Assembly: GCA_016795385.1 (NCBI GenBank)
Contig: JAEUHI010000017.1
Coordinates: forward strand, 1 to 64,000
Length of the DNA: 64,000 bases
Reading direction: 5' to 3'
Source of the DNA: Verrucomicrobiales bacterium
Lineage (GTDB): Bacteria > Verrucomicrobiota > Verrucomicrobiia > Verrucomicrobiales > DEV007
A program made the translations under genes and the position numbers. This document shows positions 15,891 through 25,288 of this stretch, piece after piece. The first letter of the stretch is position 1, and each line of letters begins with the position of its first letter. A model generated the notes under the pieces. That model was not told where the DNA came from. It did no database searches and saw nothing but the letters and a program-made list of their open reading frames with translations.

Positions 15891-17351
15891 TCACCGCTTC
15901 GTCACCGTCACCGTCACGATCGCCGACGAGAGGCCGAGGTCATCGACGCTGCGCAATTTGATCTGGTTTTTTCCGGGCTTGAGACGGGCCCGCAGGGACC
16001 AGCTCGTCGTGCCTGAGGCGGTGGCGGGTTTGTTGTTCACGGTGCTCCGGACCGAGGCGACCGAGCCATCGGAGTCCGCCGCGGTGCCTCGCAGGGTGAC
16101 GCTCGATTGCGTGGTGGTGATCTTTTTCGAACCGGTCACCCGGATCGTCGGCGCCACGTTCACCGGATCAAATCGTGTCATGCGGTGAGCGTCGAAATCG
16201 CTGACGAGGATGCTTCCCTCCGGCCCGGGTCCGATGTGGAACGGGCCCACCATCCCGTTGACCGACGCGGCCGGGACTTCGGTGGCGAAATCCACTTGGC
16301 CGAGAACGAGGTCGGCGACGATGCCGTCGCCGCGCGAGGCGGCATCACGATAGCGCAAGACGCGCTTGTTTCCGAAGTCTCCCACCCAGACATCTCCGTC
16401 GAGGCCGGCATGGACGCTGAAAGGGGTATCAAGACCGTCGGCGGCCCGCGTCGCTCCCCGATTCGAAACGACCGATACAAAATTCGCCTGGCCGAGGACC
16501 TGACTTGCGGCGATGCCATTTACGATGATGCCGCCGGCCGCCGCATAGCGGAGAACGCGGTGGTTCACACTGTCGCCGACCCACAAGTTTCCCGATGCAT
16601 CGAGGGCGATGCCGACCGGCTCCCGCAAGGTGTCCGCGGCGGCGGGACCGCCCTGGTTGGCATCGACGCTGGTCAGATCCGGCTGGCCCAAAACAACATC
16701 GGCGCTGGCCCCGTTCGCCTTGCTCGTCACGGCATTGTAGCGGAGGACGCGATGATTGACGCGGTCGGCGACCCAGAGGGCGTCATCGGGTCCGACCACC
16801 AGCCCGTGGGGACTGTTGAGGGTCGAGCCGCTCGCTCCCGCGGTGGCGGTGGTAAAATTCGCCTGACCAAGGACGGCGCTCGCCGGGGCACCGTTTCCGA
16901 GAAAGGCGGCGTTGTCGAAACGGAGGACCCGGTTGTTGCTGCCGTCCGAGATCCAGAGCCGGCCCTGGGTATCGACAAAGGCGGCGCGCGGGAAATGCAG
17001 CGTGCTGTCGGTGGGGGACGCGAGACCGCGGTTCGCCAGATTGTTGGTGAAGTTCGCCTGACCGAAGACCGCTTCGGGCAGGGCCCCGACCTGCCCCGTG
17101 GCCGCGGCCGGAAAGCGAAGCACCCGGTGGTTGAAACTGTCGACGACGTAGACCTTCCCGTTCACCGGATCGAAAGCCGTGCCTCGGGGCGAACTGAGGC
17201 GGTTCGCCAAATTGGAGAAACCGCCTGAGGTGAAGCTGGTTTGGCCGATCAACCCGGTGGCATTCTGCCCGTTGGTGAAGGTCTGGGCGGAGAGTGTGGT
17301 CCCGGAGAGAAATCCGGTGAGCAAGAGCAGCGACAGGAAGGGGCGATCCAT
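15891..17351 (-). CDS. Secreted NHL-repeat beta-propeller with C-terminal Ig-like domain
   Basis: The 486-residue protein starts at 17351 with a signal peptide (MDRPFLSLLLLTGFLSGTTLSA). At least six NHL-type blades follow, each with a pattern such as LWVADRVNHRVLRYN, LWVGDSVNHRVLRYA and VWVGDFGNKRVLRY alternating with VLGQANFTTA or VLGQPDLTS. Residues about 390-486 form an Ig-like domain (APTIRVTGSKKITTTQSSVT) related to the one at the end of the 1228-2112 product. The likely role is extracellular binding or scaffolding. The longer frame to 17426 lacks a plausible signal. Confidence 0.85.
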   Translation of the reverse strand: MDRPFLSLLLLTGFLSGTTLSAQTFTNGQNATGLIGQTSFTSGGFSNLANRLSSPRGTAFDPVNGKVYVVDSFNHRVLRFPAAATGQVGALPEAVFGQANFTNNLANRGLASPTDSTLHFPRAAFVDTQGRLWISDGSNNRVLRFDNAAFLGNGAPASAVLGQANFTTATAGASGSTLNSPHGLVVGPDDALWVADRVNHRVLRYNAVTSKANGASADVVLGQPDLTSVDANQGGPAAADTLREPVGIALDASGNLWVGDSVNHRVLRYAAAGGIIVNGIAASQVLGQANFVSVVSNRGATRAADGLDTPFSVHAGLDGDVWVGDFGNKRVLRYRDAASRGDGIVADLVLGQVDFATEVPAASVNGMVGPFHIGPGPEGSILVSDFDAHRMTRFDPVNVAPTIRVTGSKKITTTQSSVTLRGTAADSDGSVASVRSTVNNKPATASGTTSWSLRARLKPGKNQIKLRSVDDLGLSSAIVTVTVTKR

Positions 17352-17395
17352 GTCCCAAATTAGAGGAATCCCCTGGAAAATCAATGTGTCGCCAC

Positions 17396-17644
17396 TCACC
17401 CCTTCGCCCGCTCCGCCTCGGCCCATTCGAGCGCCTTTTGGAGGCTGGCGTTTTCGAGGAAGTGGTTCAGCCTCGGGGGAATGGCTCCCCGATGCCGCTG
17501 GTGGAAGGCGGTGATGCCCTCCGAGATCTCGCGCAGGAGGGCGAGCTGCCGGTCGGGATCGTTCTCACGCAGCGCGGCGTCGCCAATGACGTCGAGACGC
17601 CGGCGGAGCAGTGCGATGAGTTCGTCGAGGTCTTCGTGTTTCAT
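17396..17644 (-). CDS. Hypothetical small helical protein
   Basis: The 82-residue product starts at ATG 17644 (MKHEDLDELIALLRRRLDVI). It is charged and predicted helical, with no signal peptide, membrane segment or motif I recognise. It sits between the NHL gene and the SLC13 transporter on the same strand, 61 nt after the latter's stop. GC-rich codon use matches its neighbours, supporting a real gene. Confidence 0.5.
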   Translation of the reverse strand: MKHEDLDELIALLRRRLDVIGDAALRENDPDRQLALLREISEGITAFHQRHRGAIPPRLNHFLENASLQKALEWAEAERAKG

Positions 17645-17705
17645 AATGGGTGACTGAAGAGGGTTTGCAGGACGAGTCAACCCTCTTGCACCGGCCATTT
17701 GCGCC

Positions 17706-19574
17706 CTAACGGAACGGCCAAATCATCGGAATGAAAACCGAGGCGACGACCCAGAGCACGAGGTTCAAGGGCACGCCGACGCGGGGGAAGTCGGAGAATT
17801 TGTATCCCCCGGCCCCGTAGACATAGGTGTTGGTCTGGTAGCCGATCGGCGTGGCGAAACTGGCGCTGCACCCGAAGACGAGCGCGATGATGAAAGGCCG
17901 CGGATCGACTCCGATTTCTCCCTGCCACGAGATCTTTTCCGCGATGCCGATGACAATGGGGGTGAGCAGCGCGGCGACGGCGTTGTTGCTGATCAGTTCC
18001 GTCAGGGTGGAGCTGAGAAGGTAGACGATGGCAAGAATGACGAAGGGCGAGAAATTCCCGCACAGCGCCATGATGCCGTTCACGAGGACGGCGGCGGCCC
18101 CGGTCTGGTCCATCGCCAGCCCGAGACCGAGCATGCCGAAGATGAGAAAGACGATGTTCCACTGGATCGCGGCATAGGCCTGCTCGCCCGTGACGCAGCC
18201 AAAGAGGATCATGGCGAGGGCGGCGAGCATGGCCAGAGCCGGCACGGGCAACACCCCGACGGTCGCACCGAGGACGAAGGCCAGGGCGATGCCGAGCCCG
18301 ATCCGGACCTTGCGCCGGTCGATGACGGTGCCGGGCGCCTCGGAGAGGGCGACAAAATCCTTCTGCTCCTGGAGCCGGCGAAAGGCGTCGGGCTCGCCTT
18401 CCATGAACAAGGTGTCGCCGAAGGCGAGCCTCACGCGATTCAGAGCGTCGTGCAGGTTCGTCCCCTGTCGGTGGATGGCGAGGACGTTGATGCCGTAATT
18501 CCGCCGGAAACCGATCTCTTTCAGGGTACGCCCCACCATTTCGGACCGCGGCCCGAGGATGCCCTCGAGCAACTTCAGTTCACGCGTCTCGACGCTGGTG
18601 AGTTGCAGCTCGTTCTGCCCCTCGAAGCTGACGCCGGGATCGTTGCGCAGTTCCTTGAACGCTTTGCCGTGGAGCACGAGGAGGAGTTTGTCTTTCTCGA
18701 AAATGACGAGTTCGTCGATGGGCACATCCAGGGCTCGTCCCCTGCGCCTCACTTCGAGGACGCGGGCACGCGGGTAGGTTTTCAGCAGGCTCTCGACGAG
18801 GGTCTTTCCGACGAGCGGGGAACCGGGCTCGACCTGGAACTGGGTGAGGACCTCGCGCGTCACATCGGGATCGATCAGTTCGGAAAGCGAACTGCGCTGT
18901 GGGAGGAGACGGCGGCCGATCGTGAGCAGATAAAGGAACCCGACCACCGCATAAATGAGGCCCAGAGGGGTGACATCGAACATGCGCAGGGCGGGCTGCC
19001 CAAAGGCCTGTGCGACTCCATCGACGATCAGGGTGGTGGAGGTGCCGGTGAGGGTGCAGGTGCCCCCGAGGATCGAGGCGAAGGAGAGCGGAATGAGAAG
19101 CCGCGACGCTTTCAGACCCGTGGCCCGCGCGTGCGCGAGAACGATGGGGAGAAAGACGACGACAATGGGCGTGTTGTTCACGAAGGCGGAGAGAAGGGCC
19201 ACCATCGACATCATCACCAGCAGCACGCGGAGCTCCGACTGACCCGCGACCCGCGAAAAGATGCGCCCCATCGCATCGATCACGCCACTGCGCTCGAGCC
19301 CGGCGCTGAGGATGAACATGCAGGCCACGGTGATGGGCGCGCCATTGGAAAAGACCGAGAGCATGCCCCGCTCGACGACTTCCCCATCGACGATCCGATC
19401 CGCCATCGGCAGGACGCCGAGGAGGAGCAGGGCTCCGAGGGCCGAAAGGGCGACGACATCGGGAGAGCCCCACTCCCGGAAAAAGGCGACCATCACGATC
19501 ACGAGCACCAGATAGGTGGCCGCGATGGAAAGGTCGAAACCGGAAAGGAAAGGCTGGAGCCACTCGATCAACAT
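17706..19574 (-). CDS. SLC13-family anion transporter with two RCK C-terminal domains
   Basis: The 622-residue membrane protein has hydrophobic helices at both ends and two TrkA-C/RCK-C domains in the middle (about 220-300 and 310-400, e.g. GSPLVGKTLVESLLKTYPRA and EMVGRTLKEIGFRRNYGINV). SLC13/DASS signatures are VNNTPIVVVFLPI, ISNNAVAALLTPI and ASFATPIGYQTN. This layout fits bacterial sodium- or proton-coupled transporters of sulfate, dicarboxylate or similar anions, probably gated through the RCK domains. Located in the inner membrane. The substrate cannot be read from the sequence. Confidence 0.9.
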   Translation of the reverse strand: MLIEWLQPFLSGFDLSIAATYLVLVIVMVAFFREWGSPDVVALSALGALLLLGVLPMADRIVDGEVVERGMLSVFSNGAPITVACMFILSAGLERSGVIDAMGRIFSRVAGQSELRVLLVMMSMVALLSAFVNNTPIVVVFLPIVLAHARATGLKASRLLIPLSFASILGGTCTLTGTSTTLIVDGVAQAFGQPALRMFDVTPLGLIYAVVGFLYLLTIGRRLLPQRSSLSELIDPDVTREVLTQFQVEPGSPLVGKTLVESLLKTYPRARVLEVRRRGRALDVPIDELVIFEKDKLLLVLHGKAFKELRNDPGVSFEGQNELQLTSVETRELKLLEGILGPRSEMVGRTLKEIGFRRNYGINVLAIHRQGTNLHDALNRVRLAFGDTLFMEGEPDAFRRLQEQKDFVALSEAPGTVIDRRKVRIGLGIALAFVLGATVGVLPVPALAMLAALAMILFGCVTGEQAYAAIQWNIVFLIFGMLGLGLAMDQTGAAAVLVNGIMALCGNFSPFVILAIVYLLSSTLTELISNNAVAALLTPIVIGIAEKISWQGEIGVDPRPFIIALVFGCSASFATPIGYQTNTYVYGAGGYKFSDFPRVGVPLNLVLWVVASVFIPMIWPFR

Positions 19575-19659
19575 CGGCCTATCCTAGGCCTCCCCGCGAT
19601 GATGCCAAGTCCGGGATTGCCATGGGAGGGCCGGATGAATTAGTTTTCGCAGCAACCAT

Positions 19660-19926
19660 ATGAGCGGATCCCCCGAGGAGATCGACCCGGCCGAGGCGAT
19701 GAAACGCGATCTCGCGGATTTTCTCGCCGACCTCGAGGTCTATCGCATGCCTTTCGGCCGATACCGCCACGCTCTCATCCACAACCTCCCCTACGAATAC
19801 CTGCATTGGTTCGTGGAGAAGGGAGACGGATTTCCAAACGGCCGTCTCGGCGAACTGATGGACTTCGTCTACCGCACGAAGGGAGACGGGGCCGAGGCGA
19901 TTTTCGCGAGGCTGCGCCGTCGGTGA
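19660..19926 (+). CDS. DUF3820 family protein
   Basis: The 88-residue protein has the DUF3820 signature YRMPFGRYRHALIHNLPYEY followed by LHWFVEKGDGFPNGRLGELM. The family (small, cytoplasmic) is sometimes annotated as quorum-sensing-regulated virulence factor, but no activity is established. It has a divergent promoter with the SLC13 gene (85-nt gap). Confidence 0.82.
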   Translation: MSGSPEEIDPAEAMKRDLADFLADLEVYRMPFGRYRHALIHNLPYEYLHWFVEKGDGFPNGRLGELMDFVYRTKGDGAEAIFARLRRR

Positions 19927-19943
19927 ATGAGGCCAGCCCTCCC

Positions 19944-20495
19944 CTACCCCCGCAGCGTCGGATCTTTCACCTCGAGCACACCGCGCACGGACTCGAGGAG
20001 GCGCTCGATGCGGATCGGTTTGCTGAGGACATCCTTCACCCGCACGTCACGCGCGAGAGAATCGGGCAATCGCGGATCGTCTTTCTCACGCACGAAAACC
20101 ACGCCGGGAGGCAGAAGCCGGGGTCCCCGCTCCGAGGCGCAGGCTTTGGAGATCAATTCGTAGAGCATCGGCCCGGAAAGCTCTCCCACCTGCATCGCGA
20201 GAAAAAAGAGCGCGTATCTCCGTTGCAGCGCCAGCTCGAAGGCCCGCAGGGGATCGGCCGTCGTGTACACTTTCGCCTCGGTGAAACTCTCGAGAGTTTC
20301 CCGGATGAGGCGCGTGGTCGAGGCGGCAGGATGGGCGATGAGGATGGCTGCGGGCTCTTCCGGATCCTCGATCGTCGGCGCGACGGGATCGACCGGATCG
20401 ATCACGGCAGGCGTCGGCTCCACGACGGGAGCGGACTCCGGCGTCGGGGCGATCTTCCTCAGGGTGGTCCATTTTCGTTCCGGGGATTCTGCCAT
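19944..20495 (-). CDS. Degenerate response-regulator receiver protein
   Basis: The 183 residues have a Pro/Glu-rich N-terminus (PVDPVAPTIEDPEEP) followed by a receiver-like fold: AAILIAHPAASTTRLIRETL, YALFFLAMQVGELSG, GVVFVREKDD and VLSKPIRIERLLESV. The conserved lysine (SKP) is kept, but the acidic cluster after beta-1 reads AHP and the phospho-acceptor position reads FLAMQ instead of an Asp. Phosphorylation is therefore unlikely; it may act as a protein-interaction module. No output domain. Divergent from uvrA. Confidence 0.65.
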   Translation of the reverse strand: MAESPERKWTTLRKIAPTPESAPVVEPTPAVIDPVDPVAPTIEDPEEPAAILIAHPAASTTRLIRETLESFTEAKVYTTADPLRAFELALQRRYALFFLAMQVGELSGPMLYELISKACASERGPRLLPPGVVFVREKDDPRLPDSLARDVRVKDVLSKPIRIERLLESVRGVLEVKDPTLRG

Positions 20496-20629
20496 GTCGC
20501 GAAAAGATAACCCGGATCGGTAAAAAATCTCCCGGGATGAATGCGGTCGACCGCTCTCCGCGGAAACACCGCCCTTGCCACAACCCGATCTTCCTCAATG
20601 TTGTCCCCTTCCCCGACGAGACTTTCCCC

Positions 20630-23431
20630 ATGGGCGACGACGCGATCATCCGAATCCAGGGTGCCCGGCAGCACAACCTGAAAAACCTGAACCTCGAGAT
20701 CCCGAGGAATCGTTTCGTCGTGATCACGGGCGTCTCGGGATCGGGGAAATCATCGCTCGCCTTCGACACGCTCTATGCCGAAGGACAGCGCCGCTATGTC
20801 GAGTCGCTCTCGGCCTACGCGCGGCAGTTCCTCGATCGCCTCGAAAAGCCCGAGGTCGATTTCATCGAGGGCCTCACCCCCGCCATCGCGATCGAGCAGC
20901 GCAGCTCGCAGCCGAATCCTCGCTCCACCATCGCCACGGCCACGGAGATCTACGATTACCTCCGCATCCTCTACGCCGCCCTCGGCCGTCCCCACGATCC
21001 CGTCACCGGCACGCCCCTCGTCCGCCACACGATCAAGGACATCGTCGACGTCCTCGTCGCCTTTCCCGAGGGCACCCGGCTGATCCTCGTGGCACCGGTG
21101 AAGATCGAAAAGGGAGAGACCGTCCGCGAAAGTCTCGAGCGCTTCCGTGTCCAAGGTTTCCTCCGCGCCCGCCTCGACGGTGAGCTCGTCGAGATCGAGG
21201 AGATCGCCGAAAAAACGAAAGCCAAGGTCGTCGAGATCGTGATCGACCGGCTCGTCGTCCGCGACGACCTCCGGAGCCGTCTCGCCGATTCGCTCGAGAC
21301 CGCGCAGAAGCTCTCCGAGAACCGCGTCGCCGCCCTCGCCCAGGTGCCCGGCGCGGAGGATTACGAGCGGCACGACTTCACCTTCCAATACACCAATCCC
21401 GAGACCGGCTACTTCCTGCCGAAGCTGACGCCGAAGCATTTCTCTTTCAACAGCCACTTCGGCGCCTGCCCCGCCTGCCACGGGCTGGGTTCGAAGCTCG
21501 TGCCGGATCCCGAGCTGATCGTCCCCGACCCTGACAAAAGCCTCAACGAAGGCGCCGTGAAGACCTGGTGGACCGGATCGAAGTCGCGCAAGGGCTACCA
21601 CCAGCGCGCCATCGCCGATCTCGCGAAGCATTACCAGGCCGACCTCGACGCGTCCGTCCGCAGCCTGCCGCGCGACTTCAAGAAGGCGCTTCTCTACGGC
21701 GACGAGCGTTTCGAGGGACTCGCGACCCAGGCGACCCGTCTCCTCGAGACGAGCGACAGCGAAATGACGAAGCGCAACGTGCGTCGCTTCATGTCGGCGA
21801 AGCCCTGTCCCGACTGCGGCGGCAAGCGGCTGAAGGACGAAATCCTCGCCGTCACCCTCGCCCACCGCGACCGCCCCCTCTCGATCGAGGGATTCACCTC
21901 GCTCGCGATTTCCGAGGCGATCCCTTGGCTCGACGGCGTCGAGCTCAGCGAAGTGCAGGCGACCTACGCCACCGAGGTGCTCAACGAGGTGCGAAAACGC
22001 CTCGTCTTCCTCGATACCGTCGGGATCGGCTACCTCACCCTCGACCGCGAGAGCGGCACCCTCTCCGGCGGCGAGAGCCAGCGCATCCGCCTCGCCACCC
22101 AGCTCGGCGCGGGCCTCGCCGGCGTTCTCTACGTGCTCGATGAACCCAGCATCGGCCTGCACCAGTCCGACAACGAAAAACTCATCGCCACGCTCCAGAA
22201 CCTGCGCGACGCGGGCAATACCGTCATCGTCGTCGAGCACGATGAGGACACGATCCGCGCCGCCGATCACCTCCTCGATCTCGGTCCCGGGGCCGGAGCC
22301 CATGGCGGCGAACTCCTCGCTCAAGGCACGCCCGCCGAGGTCGCGGCGAATCCCCGATCCATCACCGGGGCGTTTTTGTCAGGGAAACGGCGCATCGAGA
22401 TTCCTGACAAACCCCTCTTTTCCGACGGCGACACCCGCGAGCTCGTCATCCGCGGCGCCCGCGAGCACAATCTGAAGAACCTCGACGTGCGTTTTCCGCT
22501 GGGGCGCTTCATCTGCGTCACTGGACTCTCCGGCAGCGGCAAGTCGACCCTCGTCGATGACATCCTCAGGCGCGCCCTCTTCCGCCATTTCCACGGCAGC
22601 AAGGACAAACCCGGCGAACACGATGCGATCGAGGGCATGGAGCATCTCGACAAGGCCATCGTCATCGACCAGGCCCCGATCGGGCGCAGCCCTCGGTCGA
22701 ATCCCGCAACCTATGTCGGGGTCTTCGGTCCGATCCGCGATCTCTTTTCCCAGCTCCCCGCCTCGCGGGCGCGGGGCTACGAGCCGGGACGCTTCAGCTT
22801 CAATGTCGAGGGCGGACGCTGCGAGACCTGCCAGGGCGACGGAGCCATCAAGATCGACATGCATTTCCTTTCCGATGTGTATGTCACCTGCGAGTCGTGC
22901 AACGGGCGCCGCTACAACCGCGAGACCCTCGACGTGACTTATCGCGGCAAAAGCATCGCCGACGTCCTCGAAATGACCGTCGAGGAGGCTCTCGACTTTT
23001 TCCAGAAGGTGCCGAAGATCGCCCAGCCCCTCCGCGCCCTCCGCGACGTGGGGCTCGATTACGTCATTCTTGGCCAATCGGCCACGACCCTCTCTGGCGG
23101 CGAAGCCCAGCGCATCAAGCTCGCCACCGAACTCGGCAAGACCGCCACCGGCAAAACGATCTACCTCCTCGACGAACCGACCACGGGCCTGCACTTCGCC
23201 GACATCGCCACCCTGCTCGAGGTCTTCTATCGACTGCGCGACCAGGGCAACACCCTCGTCGTCATCGAGCACAACCTCGATGTCATCAAGTGCGCCGACT
23301 GGATCCTCGATCTCGGACCCGGTGGAGGTGGCGCGGGCGGACGGATCATAGCGCAGGGGACGCCCGAGCAGGTCGCGAAGGCGAAAGAGTCGCTCACAGG
23401 ACGCTACCTGAGAAAACTGCTCCGGGGGTGA
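20630..23431 (+). CDS. uvrA: Excinuclease ABC subunit A
   Basis: The 933-residue protein has both ABC ATPase halves: Walker A GVSGSGKSSLAFD near residue 35 and GLSGSGKSTLVDD in the second half, signatures LSGGESQRIRLATQL and LSGGEAQRIKLATEL, and Walker B LLDEPTTGLH. Zinc-binding Cys pairs occur at CPACHGLG, CPDCGGKRL and CETCQGDG...CESCNGRRY. It recognises DNA lesions with UvrB in nucleotide excision repair. The start at 20630 (MGDDAIIRIQGARQHNLKNL) matches family N-termini; the frame is open back to 20537. uvrB is not in the window. An inverted pair of the CCTGACAAA word lies at 22375-22411. Confidence 0.97.
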   Translation: MGDDAIIRIQGARQHNLKNLNLEIPRNRFVVITGVSGSGKSSLAFDTLYAEGQRRYVESLSAYARQFLDRLEKPEVDFIEGLTPAIAIEQRSSQPNPRSTIATATEIYDYLRILYAALGRPHDPVTGTPLVRHTIKDIVDVLVAFPEGTRLILVAPVKIEKGETVRESLERFRVQGFLRARLDGELVEIEEIAEKTKAKVVEIVIDRLVVRDDLRSRLADSLETAQKLSENRVAALAQVPGAEDYERHDFTFQYTNPETGYFLPKLTPKHFSFNSHFGACPACHGLGSKLVPDPELIVPDPDKSLNEGAVKTWWTGSKSRKGYHQRAIADLAKHYQADLDASVRSLPRDFKKALLYGDERFEGLATQATRLLETSDSEMTKRNVRRFMSAKPCPDCGGKRLKDEILAVTLAHRDRPLSIEGFTSLAISEAIPWLDGVELSEVQATYATEVLNEVRKRLVFLDTVGIGYLTLDRESGTLSGGESQRIRLATQLGAGLAGVLYVLDEPSIGLHQSDNEKLIATLQNLRDAGNTVIVVEHDEDTIRAADHLLDLGPGAGAHGGELLAQGTPAEVAANPRSITGAFLSGKRRIEIPDKPLFSDGDTRELVIRGAREHNLKNLDVRFPLGRFICVTGLSGSGKSTLVDDILRRALFRHFHGSKDKPGEHDAIEGMEHLDKAIVIDQAPIGRSPRSNPATYVGVFGPIRDLFSQLPASRARGYEPGRFSFNVEGGRCETCQGDGAIKIDMHFLSDVYVTCESCNGRRYNRETLDVTYRGKSIADVLEMTVEEALDFFQKVPKIAQPLRALRDVGLDYVILGQSATTLSGGEAQRIKLATELGKTATGKTIYLLDEPTTGLHFADIATLLEVFYRLRDQGNTLVVIEHNLDVIKCADWILDLGPGGGGAGGRIIAQGTPEQVAKAKESLTGRYLRKLLRG

Positions 23432-23553
23432 TCAGGAAAGTCCCGATTTCCGCAATTTTCGCCTTCCCTTTGGGACCATTTCGGGACAATCTGCCACTGC
23501 GCGCGGAAAACTTGCGCGTGCACTAACCACACCACAATCACTTGATTCCCCTC

Positions 23554-23781
23554 ATGAAATCATCTCTGAAACTGACCGTTCTCGCCGCTGTCGCCGCTAC
23601 TTCGCTTCTCGCCTCGTGCACCCCCGGTGAAAAGGGTGCTGTCGTCGGCGGAGCCATCGGAGCCGGTACCGGCGCCCTCATCGGTGACGGCACCGGTGCC
23701 CTCATCGGTGGTGCCGTTGGCGCTGTGGCCGGCTCGGCCATCGCGAAGAACAATGCCAAGAAGAAGTATTACGGCTATTGA
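23554..23781 (+). CDS. Glycine-zipper lipoprotein
   Basis: The 75-residue protein has a lipoprotein signal (MKSSLKLTVLAAVAATSLLASC, acylated Cys22) and a glycine-zipper region (VVGGAIGAGTGALIGDGTGA and GGAVGAVAGSAIAK) with a basic YY-containing tail. It resembles YMGG-like/OmpA-linked glycine-zipper lipoproteins of the outer membrane. The ATG at 23554 is preferred to a TTG at 23542. The 122-nt gap after uvrA suggests its own promoter. Confidence 0.82.
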   Translation: MKSSLKLTVLAAVAATSLLASCTPGEKGAVVGGAIGAGTGALIGDGTGALIGGAVGAVAGSAIAKNNAKKKYYGY

Positions 23782-23786
23782 TTCTA

Positions 23787-23877
23787 CCCTCTTACTCCTA
23801 CTCATACCTCATACTCCTACTCGAAAACGGACGGCCAAGAGACGCTCGCTGAGTATGAGTATGAGTATGAGTATGAG
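23787..23877. repeat. Simple repeat forming a hairpin between convergent genes
   Basis: A CTC-rich tract (CTCATACCTCATACTCCTAC) is followed 30 nt later by four GAGTAT units plus GAG (23851-23877). The two tracts are largely complementary (CTCATACTC with GAGTATGAG), so transcripts from either side can form a long stem. It may act as a bidirectional terminator; there is no T-tract. Confidence 0.5.
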
Positions 23878-23891
23878 ATGGGAATGAGCGA

Positions 23892-25226
23892 TTACACCGG
23901 ATAAACCCACGGTTCCCGGTATTCCCGCTTCAGCAGCGCATTCGCCTCCTCATCGTCGGGGAACCTTTCGCTTGCTCCATCCCACTTCACGCTGCGGCCG
24001 AGCTTCTGGCTGATCATGCCGAGCAGGCTCATGTTCGTGGCGAGGTGGCCGATCTCGACGTCGGCCACCGGCAGGCGCTTCGCCTCGATTGATTCAATGA
24101 AGTCGCGCCAGAGCGGCGGCACATTGTGACCGTCCTTCTCGTCGTCGAATTTCGGATCCTCGTGCACGATGGGTCCCTTCCCGTCGGCCGGATAAAAGGT
24201 CCACCCGTCGCGCCAGCCCATGTGGAAGATGCCCTTCGATCCGTAAAAATAACATCCCACCTTCGATTTCTCGGTTTCGTTGCCGGCAAAACGGCGGTGT
24301 TCCCACACCGCGGTGAACTTCTCGAACTCATAGGTCACCACCTGGTGATCGGGTGAGTCGGAGGTCTGCTCTTTTTCATTCAACACGACCGGTCCCTTCA
24401 CGGGACGCCCGCCCGCCGAGAAGATCGTCTTGGGATGTTTTTCCTCCGACCACCAGAGGATCTGGTCGAGCCAATGGACACCCCAGTCACCGAGGATGCC
24501 GTTGGCGAAGTCGAGGTAATTGCGGAAGCCGCCGGGATGGATGCGCTTGTTAAAAGGACGCAAGGGAGCGGGACCACAATAGAGATCCCAATCCAGATTC
24601 ATCGGCACCGGATCGTTCGGCGTGGGTTCCTCCACTCCACCCACACTGTGGGCGAAAGCGCGGATCATGCCGATCTCGCCGGCTCCGCCCTCCTTGAGGA
24701 ACTTCATCCCGCTGACGTGGTGGGGTCCGATGCGGCGGTGCATGCCCACCTGCACGGTGCGCTCGTGCGCGCGCGCCGCCTTCACCATGGCCCGGCTTTC
24801 GAGGATGGTGTGCCCGGTCGGCTTTTCGACAAAAACATGGGCACCCGCCTCGATGCAGGCGATACCCTGCAGGGCGTGCCAATGATCCGGAGTCGAGATG
24901 ATCGCGATCTCGATTTTTTCCTTCTCCAGCATTTCGCGATAGTCGCGGTAGGTCGCGGGCAGTTTGCCGGTCAGGCTTTCGACGTCGTCCGCGGACACTT
25001 CGAGTTCGTCGGCGTCGACATCGCAGAGCGCCACCACCTCCACCGATCCGTCGGCGATCGCGACGCGGAGGATGTTCATCCCCCACCACCCCGAGCCGAT
25101 CAGGGCGGTGCGGTATTTTTTGCCCGTTTTCGACTGGGCCTTCACCCAGGGGGCAAACAAGGGACCGGAAAGAGCGGCGGCTCCCGCGGCGGTCTGTAGA
25201 AAATGACGTCGGTTGGTGGGATTCAT
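23892..25226 (-). CDS. Tat-exported Gfo/Idh/MocA-family oxidoreductase
   Basis: The 444-residue protein has a twin-arginine signal (NRRHFLQTAAGAAALSGPLF). A complete nucleotide-binding motif follows (TALIGSGWWGMNILRVA) and the EKP motif is intact (VFVEKPTGHT). The C-terminal domain has FANGILGDWGVHWLDQILWW, typical of large exported family members in Verrucomicrobiota and Planctomycetes. Likely an NAD(P)-dependent sugar oxidoreductase or glycosidase-like enzyme with tightly bound cofactor, exported folded. Substrate unknown. Confidence 0.88.
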   Translation of the reverse strand: MNPTNRRHFLQTAAGAAALSGPLFAPWVKAQSKTGKKYRTALIGSGWWGMNILRVAIADGSVEVVALCDVDADELEVSADDVESLTGKLPATYRDYREMLEKEKIEIAIISTPDHWHALQGIACIEAGAHVFVEKPTGHTILESRAMVKAARAHERTVQVGMHRRIGPHHVSGMKFLKEGGAGEIGMIRAFAHSVGGVEEPTPNDPVPMNLDWDLYCGPAPLRPFNKRIHPGGFRNYLDFANGILGDWGVHWLDQILWWSEEKHPKTIFSAGGRPVKGPVVLNEKEQTSDSPDHQVVTYEFEKFTAVWEHRRFAGNETEKSKVGCYFYGSKGIFHMGWRDGWTFYPADGKGPIVHEDPKFDDEKDGHNVPPLWRDFIESIEAKRLPVADVEIGHLATNMSLLGMISQKLGRSVKWDGASERFPDDEEANALLKREYREPWVYPV

Positions 25227-25288
25227 CGGTTGGAAAAAGTCGGAAAGGGTTGCACGTCCCGGATCGGTGCGCGACTTACGTGATTCCG

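Noticed and set aside
20750..22324. 524-codon minus-strand frame over uvrA
   Set aside because: Antisense of uvrA; no recognisable motif.
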